A DNA stretch of 24,709 bases from Deltaproteobacteria bacterium (GCA_016875255.1 VGRU01000029.1:1-24709); one strand, 5' to 3'; positions 1-7,496 are shown, numbered from the stretch's first letter. Numbers and translations are program-made. The notes: a model not told the origin generated them from the letters alone.

Positions 1-98
1 CTCGTGAATAGAATCTGGATGCGCGAGCTTCTAATTTCAAGTCTCTTGCTTCGATACGAGCGTCGTCACCTATAACCGTTTGACTATCAATCCAAACG

Positions 99-118
99 CC
101 TGCCTGCCGGTAGGCAGG
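99..118. repeat. 20-bp palindrome, copy 1
   Basis: The sequence CCTGCCTGCCGGTAGGCAGG has two 10-base halves that are reverse complements at 9 of 10 positions. A close relative, CCTGCCTGTCGGCAGACAGG, lies at 23085-23104 between the GTPase and HD-GYP genes. Both sit in gene-free DNA next to other word repeats, which suggests a dispersed family and not a local operator. Confidence 0.6.
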
Positions 119-232
119 GGCTTCGTAACCGTAACCCAAACGCCTATAATATTTTCATGGTTTGCGGGTGTTGATACCGTCATGATCCATTTCCAGGAAG
201 TGTTCAATTTTTGCCAAAAAGTCCTCCTTTTC

Positions 233-251
233 GACAGAATATCATTCTGTC
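233..251. repeat. Perfect palindrome GACAGAAT-ATC-ATTCTGTC
   Basis: An 8-bp perfect inverted repeat with a 3-nt centre. On the minus strand an AAGGAGGA sequence follows within 10 nt. It could be an operator or an RNA hairpin. No gene on either side clearly claims it. Confidence 0.4.
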
Positions 252-341
252 ATTGCCTCACTTTTGGCTTGTCCCAGATTAACCCTAAAAAAAACAAATA
301 GTTATGAAAGACAGGGGATTCCAGTCTTTTCAGGCATATTT

Positions 342-361
342 TTTGCTTTAATTTGCTTTAA
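342..361 (+). promoter_or_regulatory. Tandem 10-bp direct repeat upstream of the HTH gene
   Basis: TTTGCTTTAA occurs twice with no gap (342-351 and 352-361), so the copies lie one helical turn apart. The site is 34 bp before the start codon of the excisionase-family HTH gene. Excisionases and related winged-helix proteins often bind direct repeats at about this period, so an autoregulatory operator is a reasonable inference. No strong sigma70 promoter is evident here. Confidence 0.35.
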
Positions 362-395
362 ATAGACGAAAAATAGAGTAAATGGGAGTAAATCA

Positions 396-584
396 ATGGC
401 ATTAAGTGAAAGAGATAACGTTTTCACTACGGATGAAGCCATCGAATATTTAAAGATCTCAAAGCCCACCTTCTTAAAGTATATCCGTCTCGGTAGAATC
501 AAGGCCATCAAGGCAGGAAAGGGTTGGAGAATCCTGCAATCAGAGCTGTATCGTTTTTTAAAGGGTGAAGAGGAAATCAAATAA
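396..584 (+). CDS. Excisionase-family (MerR-like winged HTH) DNA-binding protein
   Basis: A 62-residue protein that is almost entirely one DNA-binding domain of the excisionase (Xis/MerR-like) family. The pattern TTDEAIEYLKISKPTFLKYI (residues 11-30) is the helix-turn-helix, followed by a wing ending in GKGWRI and a short helix LYRFL. Small proteins of this family act as excisionases, transcription regulators or adaptors. No integrase or phage gene is nearby, so a regulatory role is more likely than excision. A GGGAG Shine-Dalgarno lies about 7 nt before the ATG. The HPt gene starts 14 nt after its stop, so the two are probably co-transcribed with the hybrid kinase, and this protein could be the DNA-binding end of that signalling module (inference). 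A tandem 10-bp repeat lies just upstream. Confidence 0.85.
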   Translation: MALSERDNVFTTDEAIEYLKISKPTFLKYIRLGRIKAIKAGKGWRILQSELYRFLKGEEEIK

Positions 585-598
585 GGATCGGGGAGTGT

Positions 599-922
599 GT
601 GAATCTCGGAAAATTAGCAAGTGATTTAAAGCTGGAGGAAGAAGAGCTATCGGAGCTGCTTGATCTCTTTTTAAAGACCGCCTCCCCTGAACTCATCGAA
701 TTACAATCGGCCTTGATAGAGAAGAATGCCTGGTCCGCAGAAAGGATGGCTCACTCCATTAAAGGGGCGGCTGGAATCCTTGGGCTTATGGAGATCCATG
801 ACGCAGCAAAGAGAATTGAGATGGCGGCACGGATGAATCGGCTGGAAGATGTCGAGGCCGATCTCCGGGTCATCAAGAAAAAACTGGAGACCATCGATGA
901 GGCTCTGAAAGGGAGAAGTTAA
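599..922 (+). CDS. Single-domain HPt phosphotransfer protein
   Basis: A 107-residue protein with a GTG start and GGGG about 8-10 nt upstream. It matches the histidine phosphotransfer (HPt) domain over its whole length. The phosphoryl-accepting histidine is H52 in AHSIKGAAGILGL, a hallmark HPt motif, set in a four-helix bundle pattern. Such proteins carry phosphoryl groups between the receiver of a hybrid kinase and a final response regulator. Its position just before a REC-PAS-kinase-REC protein supports a phosphorelay with that kinase. The same frame stays open after the TAA stop, in sequence that looks coding, for 37 more codons up to the next ribosome binding site (see the entry at 923-1036). 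The gene may therefore once have been longer. Confidence 0.85.
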   Translation: MNLGKLASDLKLEEEELSELLDLFLKTASPELIELQSALIEKNAWSAERMAHSIKGAAGILGLMEIHDAAKRIEMAARMNRLEDVEADLRVIKKKLETIDEALKGRS

Positions 923-1036
923 GATGTCAAGAAACAGACTTCTAATGAAACTTGTCCTGTTGAAATTAAAAATAGCGGTCTTCTCGATTCTTCAACTGAA
1001 GTGGAAGAGGATCTCTGGAATTTTCTGAGGCATTAA
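923..1036 (+). other. In-frame post-stop extension of the HPt gene (possible truncated tail)
   Basis: Directly after the HPt TAA the same frame continues for 37 codons to a second TAA at 1034-1036. That stop is 12 nt before the hybrid-kinase ATG and overlaps the sequence serving as its ribosome binding site (AAAGGGGAAGAAGG). The translation is hydrophilic and protein-like and ends EEDLWNFLRH. This is the spacing expected if the HPt gene originally ended at 1036. An alternative 34-residue frame begins at ATG 924 (stop at 1026-1028) and is basic and hydrophobic. I regard both as unproven. Confidence 0.3.
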
Positions 1037-1048
1037 AGGGGAAGAAGG

Positions 1049-2977
1049 ATGAAAAAGAAGATACTGGTGGTGGATAACCATCCTGTTGTGTTGAAGTTCA
1101 TGTCACAGTTGCTGGAGAAGGAAGGCCATCAGGCGCTCACTGCAGAAGATGGTCTTTCCGCGCTTGAAATTCTAAAAACCTTTACCCCTGATGTCATCTT
1201 CATTGACCTCATCATGCCCCATATCGGCGGAGAGAAACTCTGTCAGATCATTCGCAAGGAACCGTCTCTCAAAGAGGTTTATCTCATCATTCTCTCTGCC
1301 ATTGCTGCTGAACAGGAGATCGACTACGCCTCCTTCGGAGCCAATGCCTGTATCGCCAAAGGGTCGCTCGATAAGATGGCGAAACACGTCCTTGCGGCCC
1401 TTGAACAGGCTAATCAGGAAATGGGCGTCCTCCATCCTCCAAAAACGATCGGGATTGAGGATGTTTATGCGCGAAACATCACATCAGAGTTGCTCTCCGT
1501 TAAAAAACATTTTGAGATCATCCTGAACAGCATGGCAGAGGGAATTCTGGAAATCACCCCTGAAGGGAAGATCGTGTATACCAATCCGAAAGCGATCTCA
1601 TTGATCAACCAAACAGAGGACCAACTTTTAGCCTTAGATTTTACCGGCCTCTTCCTTGAATCGGACCGCCAAGGGATCAAAGACCATCTCATGGAGATCC
1701 ATCTGACCTTACAGCCTATCGCTGTCAATGGGCCTTTGATGCTCAATGGAAAACAGGTTGCCCTTCATCTCCTTCCTGTTATAGACGAGAGTCAAAGGAG
1801 CGTCATCGTCATTCTGACCGATGTGAGCGAACAGAAACGGATGGAGGCTCAACTCATCCAGGCCCAGAAGATGGAGGCCATTGGAACCCTGGCAGGCGGA
1901 ATTGCCCACGACTTCAATAATCTTCTCATGGTCGTCCAGGGAAATGTCTCCCTGATGCTTTTAGATGTGAATTCCGCTCACCCCCATTATGAGATGTTGA
2001 GGATGATCGAAAAACAGGTTCTAAGCGGATCCAAGTTAACCGCTCAACTGCTCGGTTATGCTCGAAAGGGCCGGTACGCATTAAGGCCCATTTATTTGAA
2101 CCAACTGGTGGCAGACACCTCTGGGGCCTTTGGGAGAACGAGAAAGAATATCACCATTCACCAGGACCTCGCAAAGAACCTGTTCACCTGTGAAGCGGAC
2201 CAAGGTCAGATCGAGCAGGTTCTGATGAACCTCTTTGTCAATGCGGCAGATGCCATGCCAGAGGGCGGGGACCTCTTTTTGAGAACGGCCAATGTGAACT
2301 TCAGCGAGATCAAGGGAAGGGGTTATATTCCCAACCCCGGGGAATATGTTTTGTTGACGGCCACCGATACTGGTGTGGGAATGGATTCTAAGACCATTGA
2401 TTGCATCTTCGATCCCTTCTTTACGACCAAAGAATTGGGAAGGGGAACGGGATTAGGATTGGCCTCAACCTATGGAATCGTCAAAGGACATGGCGGTTAT
2501 ATTGAGGTGGAGTCAGAGAAAGGCCATGGGACCACCTTCAAGGTCTACCTCCCTGCCTCGGCTAAACCAGTCCAGCAAGCGGTAAAACCCTCAGCTCCTA
2601 TCTCGAAAGCCATCGGTACGGTTCTTCTGGTGGATGATGAAGAGGTGGTTCTGGATGTGAGCGAGAAAGTCTTAAAGGTTCTCGGCTATAAGGTCCTCGT
2701 GGCCAGAGGCGGGGCAGAAGCGATCGAAATTTTTAAGAAGCATCGAGACTCCATCGACCTCGTCCTTCTCGATATCATCATGCCCCAGATGGGCGGTGGG
2801 GAGGTCTATGACCGGCTCAGGGAGATTTCTCCGGAGGTAAAAGTCCTTCTCTCAAGCGGTTACAGCATTGATGGCGAAGCCTCTAAAATCATGGCGCGGG
2901 GCTGCAATGGTTTTATTCAGAAACCCTTCGACATCATGCAACTCTCCCAGAACATCAGGGCGATATTAGTCACATAG
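1049..2977 (+). CDS. Hybrid sensor histidine kinase (REC-PAS-HisKA-HATPase-REC)
   Basis: A 642-residue cytoplasmic hybrid kinase with no membrane segment. Domains in order: receiver 1 (about 3-120, acidic D9, phospho-acceptor D53, K104); PAS (about 150-262, starting [20 protein letters not shown]); HisKA with H287 in [11 protein letters not shown]; HATPase_c with N-box N394/N398, G1 DTGVGMD (440-446), F-box FDPFF and G2 GRGTGLGL; receiver 2 (about 522-640, D529/D530, acceptor D575, K625). The kinase core has the GGIAHDFNN signature of the large group common in Deltaproteobacteria. An N-terminal receiver suggests input from another kinase. Receiver 2 is a likely donor to the HPt protein encoded just upstream. 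The start has GGGGAAGAAGG about 5 nt before the ATG. The TAG stop lies inside an ATAGTC repeat. The signal sensed is unknown. Confidence 0.93.
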   Translation: MKKKILVVDNHPVVLKFMSQLLEKEGHQALTAEDGLSALEILKTFTPDVIFIDLIMPHIGGEKLCQIIRKEPSLKEVYLIILSAIAAEQEIDYASFGANACIAKGSLDKMAKHVLAALEQANQEMGVLHPPKTIGIEDVYARNITSELLSVKKHFEIILNSMAEGILEITPEGKIVYTNPKAISLINQTEDQLLALDFTGLFLESDRQGIKDHLMEIHLTLQPIAVNGPLMLNGKQVALHLLPVIDESQRSVIVILTDVSEQKRMEAQLIQAQKMEAIGTLAGGIAHDFNNLLMVVQGNVSLMLLDVNSAHPHYEMLRMIEKQVLSGSKLTAQLLGYARKGRYALRPIYLNQLVADTSGAFGRTRKNITIHQDLAKNLFTCEADQGQIEQVLMNLFVNAADAMPEGGDLFLRTANVNFSEIKGRGYIPNPGEYVLLTATDTGVGMDSKTIDCIFDPFFTTKELGRGTGLGLASTYGIVKGHGGYIEVESEKGHGTTFKVYLPASAKPVQQAVKPSAPISKAIGTVLLVDDEEVVLDVSEKVLKVLGYKVLVARGGAEAIEIFKKHRDSIDLVLLDIIMPQMGGGEVYDRLREISPEVKVLLSSGYSIDGEASKIMARGCNGFIQKPFDIMQLSQNIRAILVT

Positions 2978-3026
2978 TCAGATGGTCTTATAGTCATTTA
3001 GACTACGCCACTATTAGACTAAGAAA
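2967..3026. repeat. ATAGTC-word repeat between convergent genes, copy 1
   Basis: Repeated TAGTC / GACTA words form imperfect stems (for example TAGTC-ATTTA-GACTA) across the end of the hybrid kinase and the gap to thiC. The 14-mer TAGTCACATAGTCA at 2967-2980 recurs exactly at 12216-12229, next to the ffh stop codon. The kinase stop TAG (2975-2977) is part of the repeat. It may act as a two-way terminator, but no T-tract is obvious. Confidence 0.55.
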
Positions 3027-4310
3027 CTACTTATCAAAAAAGTCTTTCACCCTTTTGATGGCGCAGAACTCTCCGCACATGGTGCAGACATCCTTCTCCC
3101 CTGACTTTCCCTCTTCGTGATATCGCCTCGCCTTCTCCGGATCAATGGAAAGCTCGATCTGTCTCTCCCAATCGAAAGCCTTCCGAGCCTTTGACATCTC
3201 AATGTCCTGCTCAAGGGCTTTCTTATTCCCTCTTGCAATGTCAGCAGCATGGCCCGCAATCCGTGTGGCGATCACCCCTTCCCTCACATCTTCCACGGTG
3301 GGGAGTTTCAGGTGTTCCGAGGGTGTTACATAGCAGAGAAAATCGGCTCCGGCCTTGCCGGCAATGGCTCCGCCAATGGCACAGGTGATGTGATCATATC
3401 CCGGAGAGATATCGGTGACCAATGGCCCGAGAACATAGAAGGGAGCTCCTTTGCATAATCTCTTCTCTAACAAAATATTCGCTTCAATTTGATCAAGTGG
3501 AACATGGCCCGGTCCCTCGATCATCACCTGAACTCCCTCAGCCCATGCTCTCTCCGTCAATTCTCCAAGGATGATTGTCTCCAGCACCTGGGGCCTGTCC
3601 GTTGCATCGACCAGACATCCAGGCCTTAATCCATCGCCCAAACTCAGGGTGACATCATGCTTCTTGGCAATTTCCAGGACCCTGTCAAAATGTTCATAGA
3701 GCGGATTCTCCTGACCGTTATAGACCATCCATTCAATGAGAAAGGATCCACCCCGGCTTACGACTCCCAAAAGTCGATGACTCCGTTTCAGCCGTTCAAC
3801 AGTGTTTCGGGTCACTCCGCAATGAAGCGTCATAAAGTCAACGCCCTCTTCCGCCTGTCGCTCGATGACCTCAAAGAGATCCTCAACCCTCATCTTGGCA
3901 AGAGCATTTCTCTTTTTGGCCGCCTCAATGGCCGCCTCATAGATGGGAACCGTTCCCACCGGAATGGGAGCGTGACGAATGATCTCCCTGCGGATGGCAT
4001 CGATGTCTCCACCCGTGCTCAGATCCATGACGGCATCGGTTCCTGCCTGAATCGATACTTCCAGTTTCCTCAACTCTTCTTCGAGATCGATGTGATCGGA
4101 GGAGGTCCCGAGATTGGTATTCACTTTAATGCGAAGCCCCTCCCCAATCCCCAAAGGCTTCACGCCCCGGTGATTTCGATTGACCGGAATGACGATGCGA
4201 CCGGAAGCAATCTTTTCCCGGAGCCATTCTGTGGAAACGTCTTCGTCTCTCGCAACGATCTCCATCTCTTTTGTGATGATGCCCTTCTGAGCTTCGATTT
4301 TCTGTGTCAT
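3027..4310 (-). CDS. thiC: Phosphomethylpyrimidine synthase ThiC (short, anaerobe-type)
   Basis: A 427-residue radical-SAM enzyme that converts aminoimidazole ribotide to hydroxymethylpyrimidine phosphate (HMP-P) for thiamine synthesis. Family landmarks: an N-terminal IGEGLRIKVNTNLGTSSDH region, GDGLRPGCLVDATDRPQ, EGPGHVPLDQ, and a C-terminal cluster motif C409-x2-C412-x3-C416 (CTMCGEFC). The protein is much shorter than the E. coli form, which has Cx2Cx4C. As I recall, the short form with one fewer residue is usual in clostridial and related anaerobic ThiC. The ThiC paralogue BzaF, which makes 5-hydroxybenzimidazole for cobamides, is similar. The riboswitch-controlled thiamine operon argues strongly for ThiC. 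AAGGTG precedes the ATG by 6 nt. It is the last gene of the operon, 64 nt after cytX. Confidence 0.93.
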   Translation of the reverse strand: MTQKIEAQKGIITKEMEIVARDEDVSTEWLREKIASGRIVIPVNRNHRGVKPLGIGEGLRIKVNTNLGTSSDHIDLEEELRKLEVSIQAGTDAVMDLSTGGDIDAIRREIIRHAPIPVGTVPIYEAAIEAAKKRNALAKMRVEDLFEVIERQAEEGVDFMTLHCGVTRNTVERLKRSHRLLGVVSRGGSFLIEWMVYNGQENPLYEHFDRVLEIAKKHDVTLSLGDGLRPGCLVDATDRPQVLETIILGELTERAWAEGVQVMIEGPGHVPLDQIEANILLEKRLCKGAPFYVLGPLVTDISPGYDHITCAIGGAIAGKAGADFLCYVTPSEHLKLPTVEDVREGVIATRIAGHAADIARGNKKALEQDIEMSKARKAFDWERQIELSIDPEKARRYHEEGKSGEKDVCTMCGEFCAIKRVKDFFDK

Positions 4311-4338
4311 ATTATCACCTTCTCTTCTTTATTGTAGC

Positions 4339-4386
4339 CGCAACCTTCAGGTTGCGTTGCTGAACTTGCGCAGGCTAAAGTCTGCG
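4339..4386. repeat. Paired palindromes overlapping the cytX 3' end
   Basis: Two adjacent palindromes. CGCAACCT-TC-AGGTTGCG (4339-4356) is a perfect 8-bp stem. CGCAGGCT-AA-AGTCTGCG (4369-4386) has one mismatch, G-U in RNA. The cytX stop codon (4375-4377) lies in the centre of the second one, and the last residues GRRL are encoded by it. Palindromes of this CGCAGGCT..AGCCTGCG type are common dispersed intergenic repeats in environmental bacteria. The pair sits in the cytX-thiC gap, where it could affect mRNA processing. Confidence 0.6.
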
Positions 4387-5685
4387 GCCACCTTTAAGTC
4401 CTAAACACCAATAGATCAAACCCGCCAATACCAGACTCGGCAATGATGAGCCGATGGGCCATGGAAAGGCCGCCTTGATTCCCAGGACCTTCTCCATCAA
4501 CATCGGTGAAAAACCCAGGTAGATGGCAAATCCAATGGCCCAGGCAATGAGGGCGACGGGGTTGATCCCCTTCCGGAACCAGTATTTCCCATCCCTCCTG
4601 TAAAGATCATCCAGATCGATCACTCTCCTTCTCAAAAAGAAGTAATCAACGAGGACGATCCCGAACAGAGGACAGAACATGGCTCCGATAAAGAGGAGAA
4701 AATGCTCATAATGGAGCAGGGCGGGAAAAAAGACCGCAGTGGCTGTCCCCAATATTCCACCGATCCATATTCCTTTTCGTTCCCCTAATTTTGGAAAGAT
4801 ATTCAACCCGGAGATCGCGGTGGAATAGATATCCAGAAAGGTGGTGGTAAAGGTGGAGAAGAGGACGATGATCAGGGCGGGGATTGCCCATCCGAACTTC
4901 AGCATCAGGTTCATCACCACCCCTGAGGGGTCCGAGGATTGGGTGGCCAGCGATGCGGCCAGACCCAAAAGATACATCCACGAAGAGACCATGAAATAAC
5001 TGATCCAGGTTCCCCAGAAGCTTGACCTCGAACCTGTGGCAAAACGGGAATAATCGGAAACCAGCGGAAGCCACGAGATGGGCATGGCGATGACGAGATC
5101 CATTCCGACCATAAATGGAAAATCCTTTTTCTGAGGAAGTTGAGAGAGCATTCCCCATCCATATTCCCGGAAGACGATATAGGTCATCGCCATACATAAA
5201 ATTAGCAGGACGAAGACGGAGATCCGCTGGAGATACTTCCAGAACCGGCGACCCACAACAGCCCACAGCGTCGTGATCGTTCCGGCAAGGATGATCCAGA
5301 GGGTGGGATTAGAAAATCCATACGACTTTGAAATAGCGTCTGCCGCTCCTCCGCAGATGATCAGCATCACGGCTGTCCAGCCAATGAGCTGAATGACATT
5401 GAGAGCCGCAGCAAAGTAGGAACCCCGGATGCCAAAAGAAGGCCGGACTGCCACCATGGTTGGGATGCCCCATCGGCTTCCAATCAAACCGCCCAAGGCA
5501 AATGGCGTGTTGCCGATGAGGTGCCCGAGGAGAATGGCCCAGAGCCCCAGGCCAAGTCCGAGGGGCACAATCAGACCTCCTGCCCATATCTCTGCCAGAG
5601 ACACTGCCGCTCCGGCCCAGAGCAGAAAAAAATCCCAACCCTTTAGATTTCTTTCCTCTTTTGGAATCGGCTTTATTCCAGGCAT
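4375..5685 (-). CDS. cytX: NCS1-family transporter, probable hydroxymethylpyrimidine permease CytX
   Basis: A 436-residue inner-membrane protein with about 12 hydrophobic segments, related to cytosine/purine permeases (NCS1 family). The N-terminal signature GWDFFLLWAGAAVSLAEIWA followed by GGLIVPLGLG is typical of the CytX subgroup, which is linked to thiamine genes and riboswitches and is thought to import HMP. I chose the ATG at 5685 (MPGIKPIPKEERNLKGWD) because GGAGG lies 6 nt upstream and family members start about here. A frame-extending ATG at 5736 adds 17 residues but lacks a ribosome binding site. The gene sits between thiD-thiN and thiC, which supports HMP salvage as its role. The C-terminus and stop are formed by a palindromic repeat. 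Confidence 0.88.
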   Translation of the reverse strand: MPGIKPIPKEERNLKGWDFFLLWAGAAVSLAEIWAGGLIVPLGLGLGLWAILLGHLIGNTPFALGGLIGSRWGIPTMVAVRPSFGIRGSYFAAALNVIQLIGWTAVMLIICGGAADAISKSYGFSNPTLWIILAGTITTLWAVVGRRFWKYLQRISVFVLLILCMAMTYIVFREYGWGMLSQLPQKKDFPFMVGMDLVIAMPISWLPLVSDYSRFATGSRSSFWGTWISYFMVSSWMYLLGLAASLATQSSDPSGVVMNLMLKFGWAIPALIIVLFSTFTTTFLDIYSTAISGLNIFPKLGERKGIWIGGILGTATAVFFPALLHYEHFLLFIGAMFCPLFGIVLVDYFFLRRRVIDLDDLYRRDGKYWFRKGINPVALIAWAIGFAIYLGFSPMLMEKVLGIKAAFPWPIGSSLPSLVLAGLIYWCLGLKGGRRL

Positions 5686-5732
5686 TGTTTTCCTCCATCG
5701 GAGAGCAGACCTTAACGTTGCAGAAGATTTAG

Positions 5733-5855
5733 TCATACGGACATGGGTGAACCGGTCGTAAAGGCTTCGGGGCGAACCTTTAAGGCAATCAGCACATACA
5801 TTTCCAACCCTTGCTGGAGTTCACCTTGGGTGAAGTCCGCCGATTCCCCTAACAT
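5733..5855 (-). CDS. Doubtful 40-codon ORF inside the inverted-repeat element
   Basis: A 40-codon frame starting ATG at 5855 and ending TGA in an ATGA overlap with an alternative cytX start at 5736. Its translation (beginning MLGESADFTQGELQQGLEMY) looks protein-like. It lacks a ribosome binding site and lies entirely inside the 28-bp-armed inverted repeat at 5742-5901, so it may be chance or a relic of a mobile element. I do not recognise a family. Confidence 0.15.
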   Translation of the reverse strand: MLGESADFTQGELQQGLEMYVLIALKVRPEAFTTGSPMSV

Positions 5856-5901
5856 GTCAAATCAATCGCCGTTCGAAGCCTTGAAGAGCGGTTTACCCAT
5901 G
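5742..5901. repeat. 160-bp element with 28-bp imperfect inverted repeats
   Basis: The left arm 5742-5769 (starts CATGGGTGAACCGGTCGTAA) and the reverse complement of the right arm 5874-5901 (starts CATGGGTAAACCGCTCTTCA) match at 24 of 28 positions. Inside is a small hairpin, TTCACC-TTG-GGTGAA. The element fills most of the unusually long 292-nt gap between thiD-thiN and cytX. It does not resemble a TPP riboswitch. A MITE-like insertion or a structured RNA element are both possible. Confidence 0.6.
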
Positions 5902-5977
5902 GCCGTTTATGCAACTGCGGGGTAGAATGTCGAAAGTGGAAAAATTCAATTCATTTCTATTTTCCTTCTTCCACAAT

Positions 5978-7312
5978 CTACCTTCCACTTGCAACTTTCA
6001 ATATCTTTTGAATGACTTCCACCGGATTCCGTCCCAGAACCCGGATCATGGGTTCCTTACCAATACCTCCCTCGTCATAGATGAAATCAGGAATGCGCTT
6101 TAATTGCATGATCACTTCTCCCACTCCCCATTCCAACGAAGAGCCTTCCTTTTCTTTTATCTTTTTCGGTTCGAGCCTCCGGTCAAAATGGCCAATGAGG
6201 AACCCCCTCCCCTCTAATTGCGCAATATTCTCTTTTGAATAACGGATATTCATGGCTGACCGGTATTCGGGATTAAACTTCATGACGGTCAGAATAATAT
6301 TGGCAACATGCTGGGAAACCCCAAACTCAGGGTCTCCAAAGGTGGTCACCGAATCTTTCAATCGAACAATCCTCCCTGGAAAGGCAGCCACCTCTTCCCA
6401 TCCTTCTGCATAAGGAAGGGCATATCCTAAATTTGAAGAGACTTCTGGAATCAGGTATCCCATCTTTTCATCCTTCAACACATCCACGGCCATCTTTAAT
6501 TCCTGGATCACGGGATAGCGTTCCATCTCCTTCAGCACATAGGCTGTCGGATGGGTGGGACCCGTTCCTTTCCCAAGGTTTAAACCGGCCCGGATCGCCA
6601 TGGTGATGAAATTCTTTGCGTTGTTCACCGCTCCCGGAACAGTCTCTCCTCTGGCTAAAAACGTTGCAATCGCTGAGGCAAAGGTACAACCGGTCCCATG
6701 GGTATTTTTCGTCTCAATCCTCGAGCCTTCAAACTCGATATAGTCTTTCCCGTCGAAGAGAAGATCAATCGCCTTTCCCTTCAAATGGCCCCCTTTGATC
6801 ACCACATTCTTTGCCCCTAATGCCCAGATGTCAATAGCCGCCTTTCTCATCCCATCGAGCGAATCCACCCGACGGCCGGTGAGAACAGAAGCTTCAAACA
6901 AATTGGGGGTGATCACCGTCGCCAGAGGAATCAACCGTTTGATGACCGCCTTCTGAGCCTCTTTGCGAAGCAGGGAAGCTCCGCTCTTGGAGACCATCAC
7001 CGGATCAACGACCACGATTCCTACTCCGTACTCCTTAATCTTATTAGCCACGACTTCGACGATCTTCGAGCTCGACAGCATCCCTGTTTTAATAGCATCT
7101 GCGCCGATATCGGAGAGCACGGAATCCATCTGTTTCTTCACAAAAGAGACAGGCACCTCATGGATGGCCTGAACCCCTATGGTATTCTGTGCGGTGAGTG
7201 CTGTGATCACACTCATCCCGTAGCCGCCCAGAAGGGTAATCGCCTTCAGGTCCGCCTGTATCCCCGCTCCTCCTCCCGAATCCGATCCGGCAATCGTTAG
7301 TATTCGTTTCAT
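5978..7312 (-). CDS. thiDN: Bifunctional HMP/HMP-P kinase and thiamine-phosphate synthase (ThiD-ThiN fusion)
   Basis: A 444-residue fusion. Residues 1-258 are ThiD, a ribokinase-fold enzyme that phosphorylates HMP and HMP-P. They show IAGSDSGGGAGIQADLK near the start, VVDPVMVSKSG, and the anion-hole/catalytic THGTGC with C209. Residues about 265-440 match ThiN, the archaeal-type thiamine-phosphate synthase that joins HMP-PP with thiazole phosphate and stands in for ThiE. No thiE is seen in the window. AAGGAG lies 6 nt before the ATG. It is the first gene after the TPP riboswitch and is followed by cytX and thiC. ThiD-ThiN fusions are known in archaea and some anaerobic bacteria. Expression should fall when thiamine pyrophosphate is high. 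Confidence 0.93.
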   Translation of the reverse strand: MKRILTIAGSDSGGGAGIQADLKAITLLGGYGMSVITALTAQNTIGVQAIHEVPVSFVKKQMDSVLSDIGADAIKTGMLSSSKIVEVVANKIKEYGVGIVVVDPVMVSKSGASLLRKEAQKAVIKRLIPLATVITPNLFEASVLTGRRVDSLDGMRKAAIDIWALGAKNVVIKGGHLKGKAIDLLFDGKDYIEFEGSRIETKNTHGTGCTFASAIATFLARGETVPGAVNNAKNFITMAIRAGLNLGKGTGPTHPTAYVLKEMERYPVIQELKMAVDVLKDEKMGYLIPEVSSNLGYALPYAEGWEEVAAFPGRIVRLKDSVTTFGDPEFGVSQHVANIILTVMKFNPEYRSAMNIRYSKENIAQLEGRGFLIGHFDRRLEPKKIKEKEGSSLEWGVGEVIMQLKRIPDFIYDEGGIGKEPMIRVLGRNPVEVIQKILKVASGR

Positions 7313-7440
7313 CTCGGTCTCCTTATCGAGAGCTCAGAAAAACTACTTTTCGCCCTCTGATTACACAGATTTCAAAAGATGATTACAGAGATTTCTGGAC
7401 TTTTTCAGAAATCTCTTATCCGTCCTAGATTGGGGGAGCA
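7313..7440 (-). other. Leader between riboswitch terminator and thiDN, with a strong hairpin
   Basis: About 130 nt of 5' leader. It holds a perfect 11-bp hairpin, AGAGATTTCTG (7387-7397) paired with CAGAAATCTCT (7406-7416), and word repeats of the GATTACACAGATTTC type. No T-tract follows the hairpin in the direction of transcription, so it is not a classical terminator. It may be another of the dispersed word repeats. Confidence 0.45.
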
Positions 7441-7484
7441 CAAAAACAAAAAGCCGTAATTCCAATGAATGGTATTACGGCTTT
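7441..7484 (-). terminator. Intrinsic terminator of the TPP riboswitch
   Basis: Read on the minus strand, AAAGCCGTAAT pairs perfectly with ATTACGGCTTT (7474-7484 with 7450-7460). The stem is extended by weaker inner pairs and followed by TTTGTTTTTG. It lies about 13 nt after the riboswitch core and before thiDN, as expected for the expression platform: bound TPP would favour termination. Confidence 0.85.
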
Positions 7485-7496
7485 CTCCATCTTTAT

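Larger units (their letters stand above)
1..395. other. Gene-poor leader region with repeats and palindromes
   Basis: I see no convincing gene in this stretch. It holds degenerate word repeats (TCGTCACC / TATAACCGTTTG near 63-92, and CTTCGTAACCGTAACCCAAACG at 121-142), a 20-bp palindrome at 99-118, a perfect 8-bp-stem palindrome at 233-251, a small hairpin at about 307-329 (AAAGAC / GTCTTT) and a tandem 10-bp repeat at 342-361. A 20-codon minus-strand frame (155-217, TTG start, AAGGAGGA upstream) is too short to call a gene. The same GTAACC-type words recur near 10145-10275. Confidence 0.6.

Noticed and set aside
396..584. Prophage or integrative element marked by the excisionase-type gene
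   Set aside because: No integrase, att duplication or phage gene in the window; neighbours are signalling genes.
3657..4337. 226-codon frame opposite thiC
   Set aside because: Shadow of thiC on the other strand; thiC has full family motifs.
5686..5736. N-terminal extension of CytX from ATG 5736
   Set aside because: No ribosome binding site, basic Ser/Arg-rich residues unlike the family, and a GGAGG-preceded ATG at 5685 fits known starts.
5743..5925. Plus-strand 60-codon frame over the thi operon inverted repeat
   Set aside because: It is open mainly because the region is palindromic. No ribosome binding site, no family recognised.
5686..5977. Second TPP riboswitch before cytX
   Set aside because: The CTGAGA and ACCTG..GCGAAGGGA signatures are missing; only an inverted repeat is seen.
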